Origin: RYN-230 sp963768945
Lineage (GTDB): Bacteria > Actinomycetota > Actinomycetes > Streptosporangiales > Streptosporangiaceae
NCBI GenBank assembly: GCA_963768945.1
Contig: CAVYJW010000005.1
Span: forward strand, 558,001-622,000
Direction of reading: 5' to 3'
DNA length: 64,000 nucleotides
Positions 1 through 8,268 of the stretch are shown here, piece after piece. The notes beneath the pieces are model-generated. The model made no database searches and was not told the DNA's origin. It was given only the letters and a program-made list of their open reading frames with translations. Positions within the stretch are counted from its first letter, which is position 1; each line of letters begins with the position of its first letter. The position numbers were made by a program, and so were the translations under genes.

Positions 1-2
1 AC

Positions 3-386
3 GGCTACCGGGCCCCGGCCCAGTACGAGATGCGGCCGGGCGGGGCGTACCGGGCCTTCGCCAGCGTGAGCATGAAGATGCGCGGCATCGACGGCGTGGT
101 GATCGACGGCGAGGTTCTCGAGGCCGATCCGCCGCGGCGGCTCGTGCAGACCTGGCACGTCCTGTTCGACGCCGGCACCCGGGCCGAGGCGGCAACCCGG
201 CTGACCTGGGAGGTCGAGGAAGGCTACGGCGGGGTGAGCACGCTGACGCTCACCCACGACCTGGCCGGCGCGCCCCTGACCGCGGACATGATGGCCGGCG
301 GTCACCCGGTGATCGGCGGCGGCTGGGCCTGGACCCTCAGCGACCTGAAGACGCTGCTGGAGACCGGCCGGCCGCTGGCCGCCTGA
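3..386 (+). CDS. SRPBCC/AHSA1-like (START-fold) protein, 5' partial
   Basis: The frame is already open at the window edge (tyrosine- and proline-rich residues just before the first ATG at 30), so the N-terminus lies outside. The visible part has the AHSA1/SRPBCC pattern: a beta-strand ending in P-G-G-x-Y-R-A-F, a G-x-V-x-x-x-D-P-P-R-R-L-V-x-T-W segment, alternating strands, then a long C-terminal helix ending in L-x-T-L-L-E-T. These folds bind hydrophobic ligands or act in toxin or stress responses; nothing here says which. The stop lies about 30 bases before the SMR transporter start on the same strand, so the two may be co-transcribed. Family fold is fairly sure, function unknown. Confidence 0.75.
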   Translation, partial: GYRAPAQYEMRPGGAYRAFASVSMKMRGIDGVVIDGEVLEADPPRRLVQTWHVLFDAGTRAEAATRLTWEVEEGYGGVSTLTLTHDLAGAPLTADMMAGGHPVIGGGWAWTLSDLKTLLETGRPLAA

Positions 387-415
387 CCTTGCCCTGCGCG
401 GAGGCCAGGTCCACT

Positions 416-739
416 ATGTCATGGCTGCTGATCGTGACCGCTGGACTGTTCGAGACGGGTTTCGCGGTGCTGCTCAAGCAGAGCGCCCACTTCACCCGGC
501 TGTGGCCCACCGCCGGCTTCGCGGCCTGCGCGCTGATCAGCTTCGGCCTGCTCACCCTGGCCCTGCGCCGGCTGGAAGCCGGTCCGGCCTACGCCGTCTG
601 GACCGGCATCGGGGCGGCCGGGACCGCGGTACTCGGGATGCTGCTCCTGGGTGAGGCGGTCTCCACCGCCAAACTGGTCTCGATCGGCCTCATCGTCGCC
701 GGCGTCATCGGGCTGTGCCTCTCCGGCGTCAGGCCCTGA
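416..739 (+). CDS. SMR family small multidrug/guanidinium exporter (SugE/Gdx-like)
   Basis: A 107-residue protein with four hydrophobic helices, the size of an SMR dual-topology antiporter. The membrane-embedded acidic residue typical of SMR proteins is Glu13 (G-L-F-E), and the A-Y-A-V-W-T-G-I-G motif of TM3 plus G-E in the following loop match the SugE/Gdx branch rather than EmrE. Members of that branch export guanidinium or quaternary ammonium ions in exchange for protons. I chose the ATG at 416, preceded by GGAGG at 400-404, instead of the upstream TTG at 389. It lies directly downstream of the START-like gene. The substrate is inferred from family only. Confidence 0.88.
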   Translation: MSWLLIVTAGLFETGFAVLLKQSAHFTRLWPTAGFAACALISFGLLTLALRRLEAGPAYAVWTGIGAAGTAVLGMLLLGEAVSTAKLVSIGLIVAGVIGLCLSGVRP

Positions 740-917
740 CTGCCTGCCCGGCGAGTCCCTCGCCAGTCACACTGGTCCCACCCGTCGAGTTCGTTACTGG
801 TAGCTGCCCGCGGAGGGCGGTGGGAATGGCACGGGCAGGCGCGCGGCACCGGCTGGCGGGCTGATGCTGGGGCACTCGCGCGCCCTGTCCGGCGGGGTGG
901 CCGGCCTCGCCGTCTGA

Positions 918-3572
918 TCAAGGATTTCTGGTCGTCGCCTGGTCGGGAGGCCGGCGTCGCAGGGGCGGCACGGCCGGGGAGTCCGCGGAAGGAGAGCCTG
1001 CGGCCGGGGTGTTTGCGGCCGGGGTGTTTGCGGCCGGGGGGCTTGCGCCGTGGGTATTCGCGGCCGTGTGTGTGCCGGGTGGCGGGGGCCCGTCCGGGGC
1101 GGTGTAACTGCGCCGGAACTGGTCGTCGGTGACCGGCCAGCGTTCGCCTCGCGCTCCTTCCACCACCCAGTCCCCGGGCAGGGCGGTCGCGCGGCCCTCC
1201 CTGGTCCGCAGCACGACGGCCTGGCTGACCCGCCAGGCGCGGTAGTTCCCGGTGCGCAACCAGAAATCACCGCCCAGCGGTTCATGGCTGTCGCGGAACT
1301 CCGGGTCCCGCACGGTCCGCTCGTCTCCCCCGCCGTCGATGACCCGCCAGTCCCCGGCGTCCCCGTGCAACTCGTCACCGGACCGGCGGGTCCATGGCCG
1401 GCGGGCGTTCAGCCGCCGGGCCCGGACCGTTCCGGTGCGCCGGTATTCGGCCGCCTCAGGCGGGCCACCTGGCGGGACCACCGGCATGAAGCCCACGTCC
1501 TCGAGCTGGGCGAGCTGGGAGCGGAGGTAGTCGACGGCCTGGCTCCGCGCCTCGGGGGGAAGGTCGGCCCAGGGCACCACGCGGCTGTTCACGAGCGTCT
1601 GGCGTGGAGCTGCCTTCCTGCGCCCGCCCGCCCCGGCCGCCTCGCCAGCCGACCATCCGGCGCCGAGCCGCCGCTCGTACCAGCGGGTGTGCTCGGCGCG
1701 GGCGATGGCCTCCAGGTCCCGCTCGCTCGGCTCGATGAAGCTGCCGGGGACCACGGCCCGGCTGGGAACCCAGCGCCGCCCCCGGGCTACCACCTCGGTC
1801 ATGATGGACCGGAGCTGCAGGATGTTGTCCTGGCGGATGAAGCCGTCCAGGTCGTCCCAGGGACGGCTGGTCAGCGTCCGGGGCTCAGCGGGCCGGGGAG
1901 GATGGCTGAGGCGGTAGCACTCGTGCCAGTGGCGGGCCACCCTGGTCCAGGTGTCCTCGGGTAGCTGGCCGTCCACGAGAAGGGCCCGCTGGAACGGGTG
2001 CAGCAGGTCGAAGATTGCGCCGCTGGTGCCTGCTCCGTCAGAGCTCAGGACGAACACCGGGATCCCCGGATGGAGCCGGGCTACCCGGCCGGCCTCGTGC
2101 ATGCCCCGTTCGCTCAGGGTTTCGGCCACGATCACGGTGGTTTCGGCGCCTGCCGCGGGCGGCATGGCGTCGAGGGTGGCCAGGAGCCGGTCCTTCCAGG
2201 AGACCGCTTCGGCGTCGACCTCGCACAGCGCGCGGACCATCGGGGGCGGGGAGGTCGCGAGGTATTCGCGGCGCAGATCCTCGGCCCGGCGGTCCAGCAG
2301 CACCACGCGCTGCACCGGGAGAGGAGCGGCCAGTTGCTGGTCGGCCTCTGCGGGGGGCGCGGTGCCGGTGCCGGCTTTGGCTGCGGCGTCGGCGAGCTGG
2401 CGGCGTTCCCAGGCCCGCCGGGCCAGTTCGCGGAGGATGGCCAGGGCCAGGGTACTGTCCCCGGCAAGCAGCAGCTGCCGGGGTCCGGTGCGGAAGACCT
2501 GCTCGAGCAGGGCGGAAGCGGTCGATTCGTGGGCGCTGAGTGCGTCCTGGAACCAGCGGCTGGAGCGGCCGATGTGCCAGCCGCGCCAGTGATCCGCGTG
2601 GCGCGGGTCATCGATGCGGGCGACCAGATGCGGTTGCCGGTCGGGGTCGGGGCGGTAACGGCGCAGGACGGCCTGGGCGGCGTCCAGGACGGCTTCGTTG
2701 TCCGTCACGTCGTCCCGCAGCGCATACAGGCGCCGTAGCGCGCAGCCCCGGCTGCCGGCAATGACCGGCAGGAGCACCCGGGAGGATGAGGGCTGCCCGA
2801 TCATGACATGGGCGCCGGTGGCCCGGGCCTGGTCCAGCAGCGGGTGGCTGGCATCGGGCTCGATCACCACGATGCTCGCGGGCCGGAAGGTCTGCGCCAG
2901 CCGCTCCAGCAGGGGCATCGTCATCGTGTCCAGCCCGGTGAAGATGGTCGCGTCCCGGACCAGCCGGGCCCGCATCCGGTCCACGGGCTGGCGCCAGAGG
3001 ACCGCCGCGGCGGTCAGCGCGCCGGTCAGCGTCGCCCCGAGACAGACGGGGCCGCCAAGCTGGTAGGCCAGGGCCGGCGGCGGACGGCACGCGCCCAGCG
3101 GGAAGGACGGCGGGTTGCCGACGTACAGGTCGAGCACCCAGCCGGCCACGGCGCCAGGCGTCTGGCCGGTCCGGCACGGGAACAGCGAGGCGGTGGTGAG
3201 CACCCCGCCGATCGCTACCATCGTGACGACCGTGGTGATGCCGACCACCCGGGGCTGGAGCCTGCGGGGCCACCAGTAACTGAGCAGGGCCAGCAGCCAC
3301 AGCGCCGCGAAGATCAGCGGGACGGCGAGGTCGCCGGGCTGGAGCGCGGTCCGCCACCAGGCGTGGCTGGCGTGCAGCCATGCGCGGTCAGCGGCGCTGA
3401 CCCATGCTCCCCAGGCCAGGTAGATAGTGACGGCGGCGCCTGCGGCGGCCGGGGCCACCCAGGCGAGCCGGCGGCCTGCATGGATCCTGAAGAGCCGAGC
3501 CGTTACCACGGTGCCCCTATCCCGCACCTGTGATAACAGCCGTAATCCTGTTTCACGGGACGAAGCAGTCAA
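918..3572 (-). CDS. membrane protein with TrkA-N-like, RyR and PGDYG-like domains
   Basis: An 884-residue protein. Four hydrophobic helices lie at about 38-57, 82-101, 108-130 and 172-193, then two Rossmann-like nucleotide-binding segments (about 205-360 and 385-520) resembling TrkA-N/RCK domains. A ryanodine-receptor (RyR) motif follows near 615-700, with E-H-T-R-W-Y-E-R-R-L-G-x-G-W and then V-P-W-A-D-L-P. The tail has two related segments with G-D-W and a downstream F-R-x-S, like PGDYG proteins, and ends in a repetitive A-A-N-T-P linker. Bacterial RyR/TrkA proteins have been proposed as nucleotide-gated channels or effectors in conflict systems; that role is inference here. The start is uncertain: TTG at 3572 lacks a clear RBS and an internal GTG near residue 22 is an alternative. 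The gene is divergent from fxsA and may belong to that system. Confidence 0.75.
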   Translation of the reverse strand: MTASSRETGLRLLSQVRDRGTVVTARLFRIHAGRRLAWVAPAAAGAAVTIYLAWGAWVSAADRAWLHASHAWWRTALQPGDLAVPLIFAALWLLALLSYWWPRRLQPRVVGITTVVTMVAIGGVLTTASLFPCRTGQTPGAVAGWVLDLYVGNPPSFPLGACRPPPALAYQLGGPVCLGATLTGALTAAAVLWRQPVDRMRARLVRDATIFTGLDTMTMPLLERLAQTFRPASIVVIEPDASHPLLDQARATGAHVMIGQPSSSRVLLPVIAGSRGCALRRLYALRDDVTDNEAVLDAAQAVLRRYRPDPDRQPHLVARIDDPRHADHWRGWHIGRSSRWFQDALSAHESTASALLEQVFRTGPRQLLLAGDSTLALAILRELARRAWERRQLADAAAKAGTGTAPPAEADQQLAAPLPVQRVVLLDRRAEDLRREYLATSPPPMVRALCEVDAEAVSWKDRLLATLDAMPPAAGAETTVIVAETLSERGMHEAGRVARLHPGIPVFVLSSDGAGTSGAIFDLLHPFQRALLVDGQLPEDTWTRVARHWHECYRLSHPPRPAEPRTLTSRPWDDLDGFIRQDNILQLRSIMTEVVARGRRWVPSRAVVPGSFIEPSERDLEAIARAEHTRWYERRLGAGWSAGEAAGAGGRRKAAPRQTLVNSRVVPWADLPPEARSQAVDYLRSQLAQLEDVGFMPVVPPGGPPEAAEYRRTGTVRARRLNARRPWTRRSGDELHGDAGDWRVIDGGGDERTVRDPEFRDSHEPLGGDFWLRTGNYRAWRVSQAVVLRTREGRATALPGDWVVEGARGERWPVTDDQFRRSYTAPDGPPPPGTHTAANTHGASPPAANTPAANTPAAGSPSADSPAVPPLRRRPPDQATTRNP
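1001..1045. repeat. 3 x 15-bp tandem repeat
   Basis: Three copies of a 15-bp unit (cggccggggtgtttg and one degenerate copy) lie inside the 3' end of the RyR-domain gene. On the coding strand they encode the repeated A-A-N-T-P linker. The length is a multiple of three, so copy-number change would keep the frame. Confidence 0.85.
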
Positions 3573-3969
3573 GCAGGTCTACTATCGCCAGATTGGCACA
3601 TGATGGTGCGATCGCCTAGGCCGGCTGGGACGGGCGGACTGCGGGACCGCTATGGGGCTGGGCAAAATTGGGCCGGGGAGTTGTGCATACATTGTCCCAG
3701 CCTGGTGACGAACTTAATAAGATTGACATCCCGATTGGACGTGCCTGAGGTCGCGGTGGACTACCCTTCCCTGGTGGTGTTAAACCCATGAGGCGCAACC
3801 CGACTACCTGTGGGCCCACACTGCAGCGACGCCACACTTGCCACAAGCTTAGGATACGTTAGTGGTGACTCTTTGCTTGCCACTGGGTACTAAGTGTGAT
3901 CGGAGCACCTTTGTATCCGAACATTTTTTCGTCCTGACTGACACGGCTTTGGACAGATTGACAGGGGCC
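3573..3969. promoter_or_regulatory. divergent intergenic region between RyR-domain gene and fxsA
   Basis: About 400 bases with no convincing gene, clearly richer in A+T than the surroundings, as expected of a regulatory region. It must hold the promoters for both the RyR-domain gene (leftward) and fxsA (rightward). A TTGACA hexamer occurs at 3723-3728 but no good -10 box sits 16-18 bases from it; TAGGAT at 3850-3855 resembles an actinobacterial -10 without a clear -35. No strong operator palindrome was recognised. Short open frames here (for example 3600-3791) lack RBS and family features. Confidence 0.5.
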
Positions 3970-4137
3970 ATGACACGCACTGATGAGGTTTCCACCGCGT
4001 TGCCAGATCTCCGCGCGGTACGTCTGGACGAGATGCCCGCCCTGACGCCCGACGCTCTTGATCAGGTGGTGCAGCGCGTTCTACCCGGATCCTCCGTGGC
4101 CCCTGTGCTCAGCACGGCCTTCGGCTCGTCCATATAG
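3970..4137 (+). CDS. fxsA: FxsA-type RiPP precursor (FxSxx-COOH peptide)
   Basis: A 55-residue peptide ending in Ala-Phe-Gly-Ser-Ser-Ile, which exactly meets the F-x-S-x-x-COOH signature of FxsA precursors. In this family the partner radical SAM enzyme FxsB makes a three-residue cyclophane on the F-x-S core by joining the Phe ring to the Ser beta-carbon (established for related enzymes). The first 40 or so residues are a polar leader with two L-P/A-L-T helical stretches. I chose ATG at 3970, preceded by AGGGG; a GTG at 3862 in the same frame would add 36 residues unlike the family. The stop lies 14 bases before fxsB. Short length keeps confidence below that of FxsB, but context makes the call strong. 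Confidence 0.88.
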   Translation: MTRTDEVSTALPDLRAVRLDEMPALTPDALDQVVQRVLPGSSVAPVLSTAFGSSI

Positions 4138-4151
4138 TCTCTGGACTTGGC

Positions 4152-6707
4152 ATGAGCAGGCCGCTGGTTCCGCTCAGCCAGGTCGTCCTGAAGGTCCATA
4201 GCCGTTGTGACCTGGCGTGTGATCACTGCTACGTCTACGAGGCCGCCGACCAGAGCTGGCGTGGGCAGCCTATGGTCATCTCGCAGGAGGTGACCGCGCA
4301 GGCGGCGCGGCGCATCGCTGACCACGCGGCCGCTCACTCGCTGCCGGCCGTGCAGGTCATCCTGCACGGCGGTGAGCCATTGCTGGCCGGGCCTGCCCGG
4401 CTGCGGGGGATCATCACCACGCTGCGGTCGGCGCTGGATGGCGTCTGCGATCTTGACCTGAGGATCCATACTAACGGGGTCCTGCTCACCGAGCGTTTCT
4501 GCACGCTTTTCGCGGAGCATCAGGTCAAGGTCGGCATTTCCATTGACGGCGACCGGGCCGCGAATGACCGCCATCGCCGCTACGCGGACGGGCGCAGCAG
4601 CTATGACCAGGTCATCCGGGCGATCGGGTTGCTGGGCAGCAGCCGTTTCCGGGATCTGTATGCCGGGCTGCTGTGCACGATCGATGTGGCGAACGATCCG
4701 CTGATGGTCTATGAGTCGCTGATGGATCTGCGGCCGCCCCGGATCGATTTCCTGCTTCCCCACGCGACGTGGGACCATCCGCCAGCCCGTTCTTCGGCCA
4801 CGGACGCCGAGTATGCGCAGTGGCTGATCGCGATCTTCGACCGGTGGCTGGCGGACGGGTGCCCGTCGCGGATCCGGACCTTCGATTCGATCCTGTCCAC
4901 CTTGCGGGGCGGGGAGAGCTATACCGAGGCCCTGGGCCTGGACCCGGCCGATCTGGTGGTCATCGAGACCGGCGGCAGCTACGAGCAGGTGGACTCGCTG
5001 AAGGCGGCGTTCGATGGCGCCCCGGAAACCGGGACGGACGTCTTTCGCCACTCCCTCGATACCGTCGCCGCCCATCCGGGTATCCAGGCCCGCCAGCAGG
5101 GAGCCGCGGGGCTGTGCCAGACCTGCCGACGATGCCCGGTCCTCGCCAGTTGCGGCGGCGGTCTTTATCCCCACCGGTACCGGACCGGCAACGGGTTCGA
5201 CAACCCGTCGGTCTACTGCACCGACCTCCTCGCGCTGATCTCGCACATCAGCAGCCGCCTGCCCGCCAGGCCCGCCGGCAGGCTGGACATCGCGTCCCAC
5301 ACCCTGGACGGCGGGAGTTTCCAGGCCCTGGCGGGGGGGTCCGGGGACGCGGCTGGCGTAGCGCAGCTCATCGAGGCCGAGCACAGCCTGGTCCGCGGGG
5401 TGCTGAGCGCCGTCTACCAGGCCGCTGAGGCGGCCCCAGCCGTCTCCCGCGCGGCCAAGGCGGATCTGCGGGGGGCCTGGTCTCTGCTGGCTGCGCTCGA
5501 CCACGATCATCCGGCGACGCTGAATGCGGTGCTGAGCCATCCCTACGTCCGCGTCTGGGCGCTCCGCTGCCTGGGGCGGCTGAGGCCGGCCGGGCCGGGG
5601 CCGGGCGATGGGGATCAGGTGCCTGTTCCGCAGAGGCTCACGGCTGAGCTGGGGCATCTGGGTGGGATCGCGGCCGCGGCCGCAGCGCGGGCCCGGGTGG
5701 GGGCTGCGGTCACGGTGCCCGTGCTGGACGGTGCGGTTCATCTGCCCACCCTTGGCCGGCTGGCCCTCGGGACCGGGGCAGGAGCCGGGCTCGCCAGGCA
5801 CGGGTCCGGGCCGGCAGGGTCCGGGCCGGCCGTATTCGAGACGGCGGCGGTCAGCGTGATCAGCAACGCCATCGTCATCCGGGTGGATGAGGCTTGCTGG
5901 ACCCTGGATTTGCCTGAGCTCTTGGCCGGCGAGGCCTGCGCCATTCCCGTCACGGGGACCAGCAGACCCGCCGAATGGCAGCCGGTGCGGATGCTTCAGG
6001 GCCCGGGGTTCCTGGTGGCACTGGAAGACACCGACCCGTTCCGCGATTGCTATCACCGGCCGGCCGCGGCACGCCTGAGCGAGGCCGAGTTCGGGCGCTG
6101 GCAAGAAGGCCTGCGCGCCGCATGGCCCGAGATCGAGCGTCACCGCCCGGCCTATGCGCCGTCGCTGGCCGCGGGGCTGAGCACGCTGGTGCCGCTGGCG
6201 GCACCTCAGGATGGCCGCGAGGTGAGCGCGGCCGCGAGGGCCTCGTTCGGCGCCGTCGCGATGGCGTTGCCTGAAGATCCGGTGACCCTGGCCCGGCTGC
6301 TGATTCAGGAATTCCAGCACGTGAAGCTCGGCGCGATCCTTGATCTTTACGATCTGTACGATCCGGACGGCGACCGCTTCTTTCCCGCCCCGTGGGGAGA
6401 AGGCAAACTCCACCTCGAAGGGCTCTTGCGGGGCGCGTACGCCCAGCTGGCGGTCACTGCATTCTGGCGGACGCGGCAGCAGTTCACGACCGGCCCTTCC
6501 GCCGAGATGGCGGGCCGGTTGTTCGCCCGATGCCGCGCCGACACTGCTGAAGCGATCGAGGCCCTGCTGGATTCAGGCTCGCTCACGCCGCTCGGGATGT
6601 CGTTCGTCCGGGAAATGTGTGAGTCGGTGCGTCTGAGCAATGTGGGCCCGGAAGAAATAAAAGGCACCAGTGTGAATAGAGCGACGGCCGGGAAGATCGG
6701 CAAGTAA
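4152..6707 (+). CDS. fxsB: FxsB: radical SAM/SPASM cyclophane-forming peptide maturase with C-terminal HExxH-like domain
   Basis: An 851-residue enzyme. The radical SAM [4Fe-4S] motif C-x3-C-x2-C is at C19, C23 and C26, followed by H-G-G-E-P-L, the usual SAM-binding segment. A SPASM region with cysteines near 322, 325, 328, 334 and 356 would hold auxiliary clusters. The last third (about 560-830) resembles the HExxH domain often fused to FxsB, but the motif here reads Q719-E-F-Q-H723, so the first metal-ligand His is replaced by Gln. It is expected to crosslink the Phe and Ser of the FxsA C-terminus. It follows fxsA at 14 bases. Length and fusion are normal for the family; the His-to-Gln change is the odd point. 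Confidence 0.95.
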   Translation: MSRPLVPLSQVVLKVHSRCDLACDHCYVYEAADQSWRGQPMVISQEVTAQAARRIADHAAAHSLPAVQVILHGGEPLLAGPARLRGIITTLRSALDGVCDLDLRIHTNGVLLTERFCTLFAEHQVKVGISIDGDRAANDRHRRYADGRSSYDQVIRAIGLLGSSRFRDLYAGLLCTIDVANDPLMVYESLMDLRPPRIDFLLPHATWDHPPARSSATDAEYAQWLIAIFDRWLADGCPSRIRTFDSILSTLRGGESYTEALGLDPADLVVIETGGSYEQVDSLKAAFDGAPETGTDVFRHSLDTVAAHPGIQARQQGAAGLCQTCRRCPVLASCGGGLYPHRYRTGNGFDNPSVYCTDLLALISHISSRLPARPAGRLDIASHTLDGGSFQALAGGSGDAAGVAQLIEAEHSLVRGVLSAVYQAAEAAPAVSRAAKADLRGAWSLLAALDHDHPATLNAVLSHPYVRVWALRCLGRLRPAGPGPGDGDQVPVPQRLTAELGHLGGIAAAAAARARVGAAVTVPVLDGAVHLPTLGRLALGTGAGAGLARHGSGPAGSGPAVFETAAVSVISNAIVIRVDEACWTLDLPELLAGEACAIPVTGTSRPAEWQPVRMLQGPGFLVALEDTDPFRDCYHRPAAARLSEAEFGRWQEGLRAAWPEIERHRPAYAPSLAAGLSTLVPLAAPQDGREVSAAARASFGAVAMALPEDPVTLARLLIQEFQHVKLGAILDLYDLYDPDGDRFFPAPWGEGKLHLEGLLRGAYAQLAVTAFWRTRQQFTTGPSAEMAGRLFARCRADTAEAIEALLDSGSLTPLGMSFVREMCESVRLSNVGPEEIKGTSVNRATAGKIGK

Positions 6708-6771
6708 GTTAAGGTCACCCCTTTTCTTGCCCGACGGCCTGGCAGTTGGCCGGGCGTCCCCCGGGATGTGC

Positions 6772-6794
6772 GGCGCCCGTGAGCGACGGGCGCC
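6772..6794 (+). terminator. hairpin between fxsB and fxsC
   Basis: A perfect 9-bp GC-rich stem (6772-6780 with 6786-6794) around a 5-base loop lies 65 bases after the fxsB stop. There is no U-tract, which is common for actinobacterial terminators. It suggests that fxsAB and fxsCT may be separate transcription units; the AT-richer stretch 6850-6978 behind it could carry an fxsC promoter, though no clear boxes were found. Confidence 0.5.
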
Positions 6795-6978
6795 TGGGCG
6801 GATCCGGGTAATCCAATGATCTATGCGGCCGATCCTGCCTGGAGCGGGGAAGGTACCCCCTGGTAACCTGCAGAAATCTCCTATATCATCATTTCGCCTG
6901 GCGCTTGGAGTGGTAAATGATCTCTCGTCTCACTGCGGGGGGATGTTGAGGCTGGCGTGATAGGGGGATAAGGCGCCG

Positions 6979-8268
6979 ATGGTTTCAGGGCGTGACGACA
7001 GGCCATACTTCTTTCTAAGCTACGCGCGGACCCCCAAGCGAGATCCATCCGATCGTGATGATCCGGACCGCTGGGTTTACCGTCTCTATAAAGACCTGTG
7101 CTCCGCCATATTACAAATGACCGACGCCCGGCCCGAAGAGGCTGGGTTTATGGACCGGGAAAACAAAATCGGCGCTGAATGGTCGCCGGAACTTACCACT
7201 GCTCTAGCGCGATCCCGGGTCTTCGTCCCACTGTACTCACGGCGATACTTCGAAAGTGACAACTGCGGCAGAGAATGGTTTGCCTTTGCTCGCCGGGAGA
7301 TCACCCGCAAAGCCAGGGGGGGAGAGGTAGTCGACACCATCGTGCCGGCCCTCTGGACCCGGCTGGACCGTGAAAAATTGCCTTACGTCGCACAGTCAGT
7401 CCAATTTGACCATCAGCTACTGGGTGAGCGCTACTGCGCCGAGGGCTTCTACGGGATCATGAAGCTGCAGAATTACCGCGCCGATTACCAGCGGGCGGTA
7501 CACAGGCTCGCCGAGCGGATCATTGCGATCGGTGACGAGAGTGGCCTCTTCGCCGACGAGGCCGCGGTTCACCAGGGCGCCGCACCGGACTTCGATGCGC
7601 TGCCGAGCGCTTTCGGCCCGGCCAGCGCGCGACGTACCGCAGGAGGCCAGCTTCAGATCGCCGTGCTGGCGCACGACACCTCGTCGCTGCCGCTGGGCCG
7701 GACACCGGATTACTACGGCGCCACGCCGCGCACGTGGAGCCCATATCGCCCGGATTACCCGCAGCCCGTCGCCGACTACGCGCAGGAGCTGGCCAAGAAG
7801 TGCCTGGACTGCAAGCCGTTCGTGGGTGCCTTTGAGGACGGCATCGCCAAGTGGGCCAGCAACGGGCGCCCGGTGCCGCCGAGCCTGTGCCTGGTGGATC
7901 CCTGGGTGAGCATGTCAGTTAAGCATCAGGAGCAGCTCAGCCGGCTTGACCAGGTCGAGGAGCCCTGGGTCAGCGTGCTCGTCCCATGGAACAGCCAGGA
8001 CCAGGGAACGTACGAGGCAAGAGATGATCTTCGCGCGAATCTGCAGCACTATCTGGGGCGCAAGCTGGCCGGGGTTCCACACCGCTGCCAGATGGCAGCC
8101 AGCGGCATCCCCACCCTGCAGGACTTTGGCCAGATCCTGCCCGAGATGACATTGATCATGCTGAAGAGATTCCGCAAGGAAGCGACCGCCCGTCCGCCCG
8201 CAGGTCCCGTCATTGAGCGCCCGCGGCTGAGGAGAGCCGACCCCAAGGATTCCGGAGATGCCCGATGA
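6979..8268 (+). CDS. fxsC: FxsC: TIR-like protein of the FxSxx system
   Basis: A 429-residue protein. The N-terminal part (about 1-165) has TIR-fold features: P-Y-F-F-L-S-Y-A-R at the start, a middle F-V-P-L-Y-S-R-R-Y-F-x-S segment, then C-G-R-E-W. The C-terminal part is the FxsC-specific region found next to FxsB in actinomycetes. TIR domains in bacteria either bind partners or cleave NAD; which applies here cannot be told. Start ATG at 6979 has only a weak upstream purine stretch. The stop overlaps the fxsT start by four bases (ATGA, 8265-8268), so the two are probably translationally coupled and work together. Confidence 0.88.
   Translation: MVSGRDDRPYFFLSYARTPKRDPSDRDDPDRWVYRLYKDLCSAILQMTDARPEEAGFMDRENKIGAEWSPELTTALARSRVFVPLYSRRYFESDNCGREWFAFARREITRKARGGEVVDTIVPALWTRLDREKLPYVAQSVQFDHQLLGERYCAEGFYGIMKLQNYRADYQRAVHRLAERIIAIGDESGLFADEAAVHQGAAPDFDALPSAFGPASARRTAGGQLQIAVLAHDTSSLPLGRTPDYYGATPRTWSPYRPDYPQPVADYAQELAKKCLDCKPFVGAFEDGIAKWASNGRPVPPSLCLVDPWVSMSVKHQEQLSRLDQVEEPWVSVLVPWNSQDQGTYEARDDLRANLQHYLGRKLAGVPHRCQMAASGIPTLQDFGQILPEMTLIMLKRFRKEATARPPAGPVIERPRLRRADPKDSGDAR

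Noticed and set aside
3600..3791. 63-codon open frame in the fxsA promoter region
   Set aside because: No RBS, no family resemblance, AT-rich regulatory stretch.
4062..6413. 783-codon open frame antisense to fxsB
   Set aside because: Product is Arg/Gly/Pro/Gln-rich without domain features; it is a by-product of high GC3 in the fxsB coding strand.
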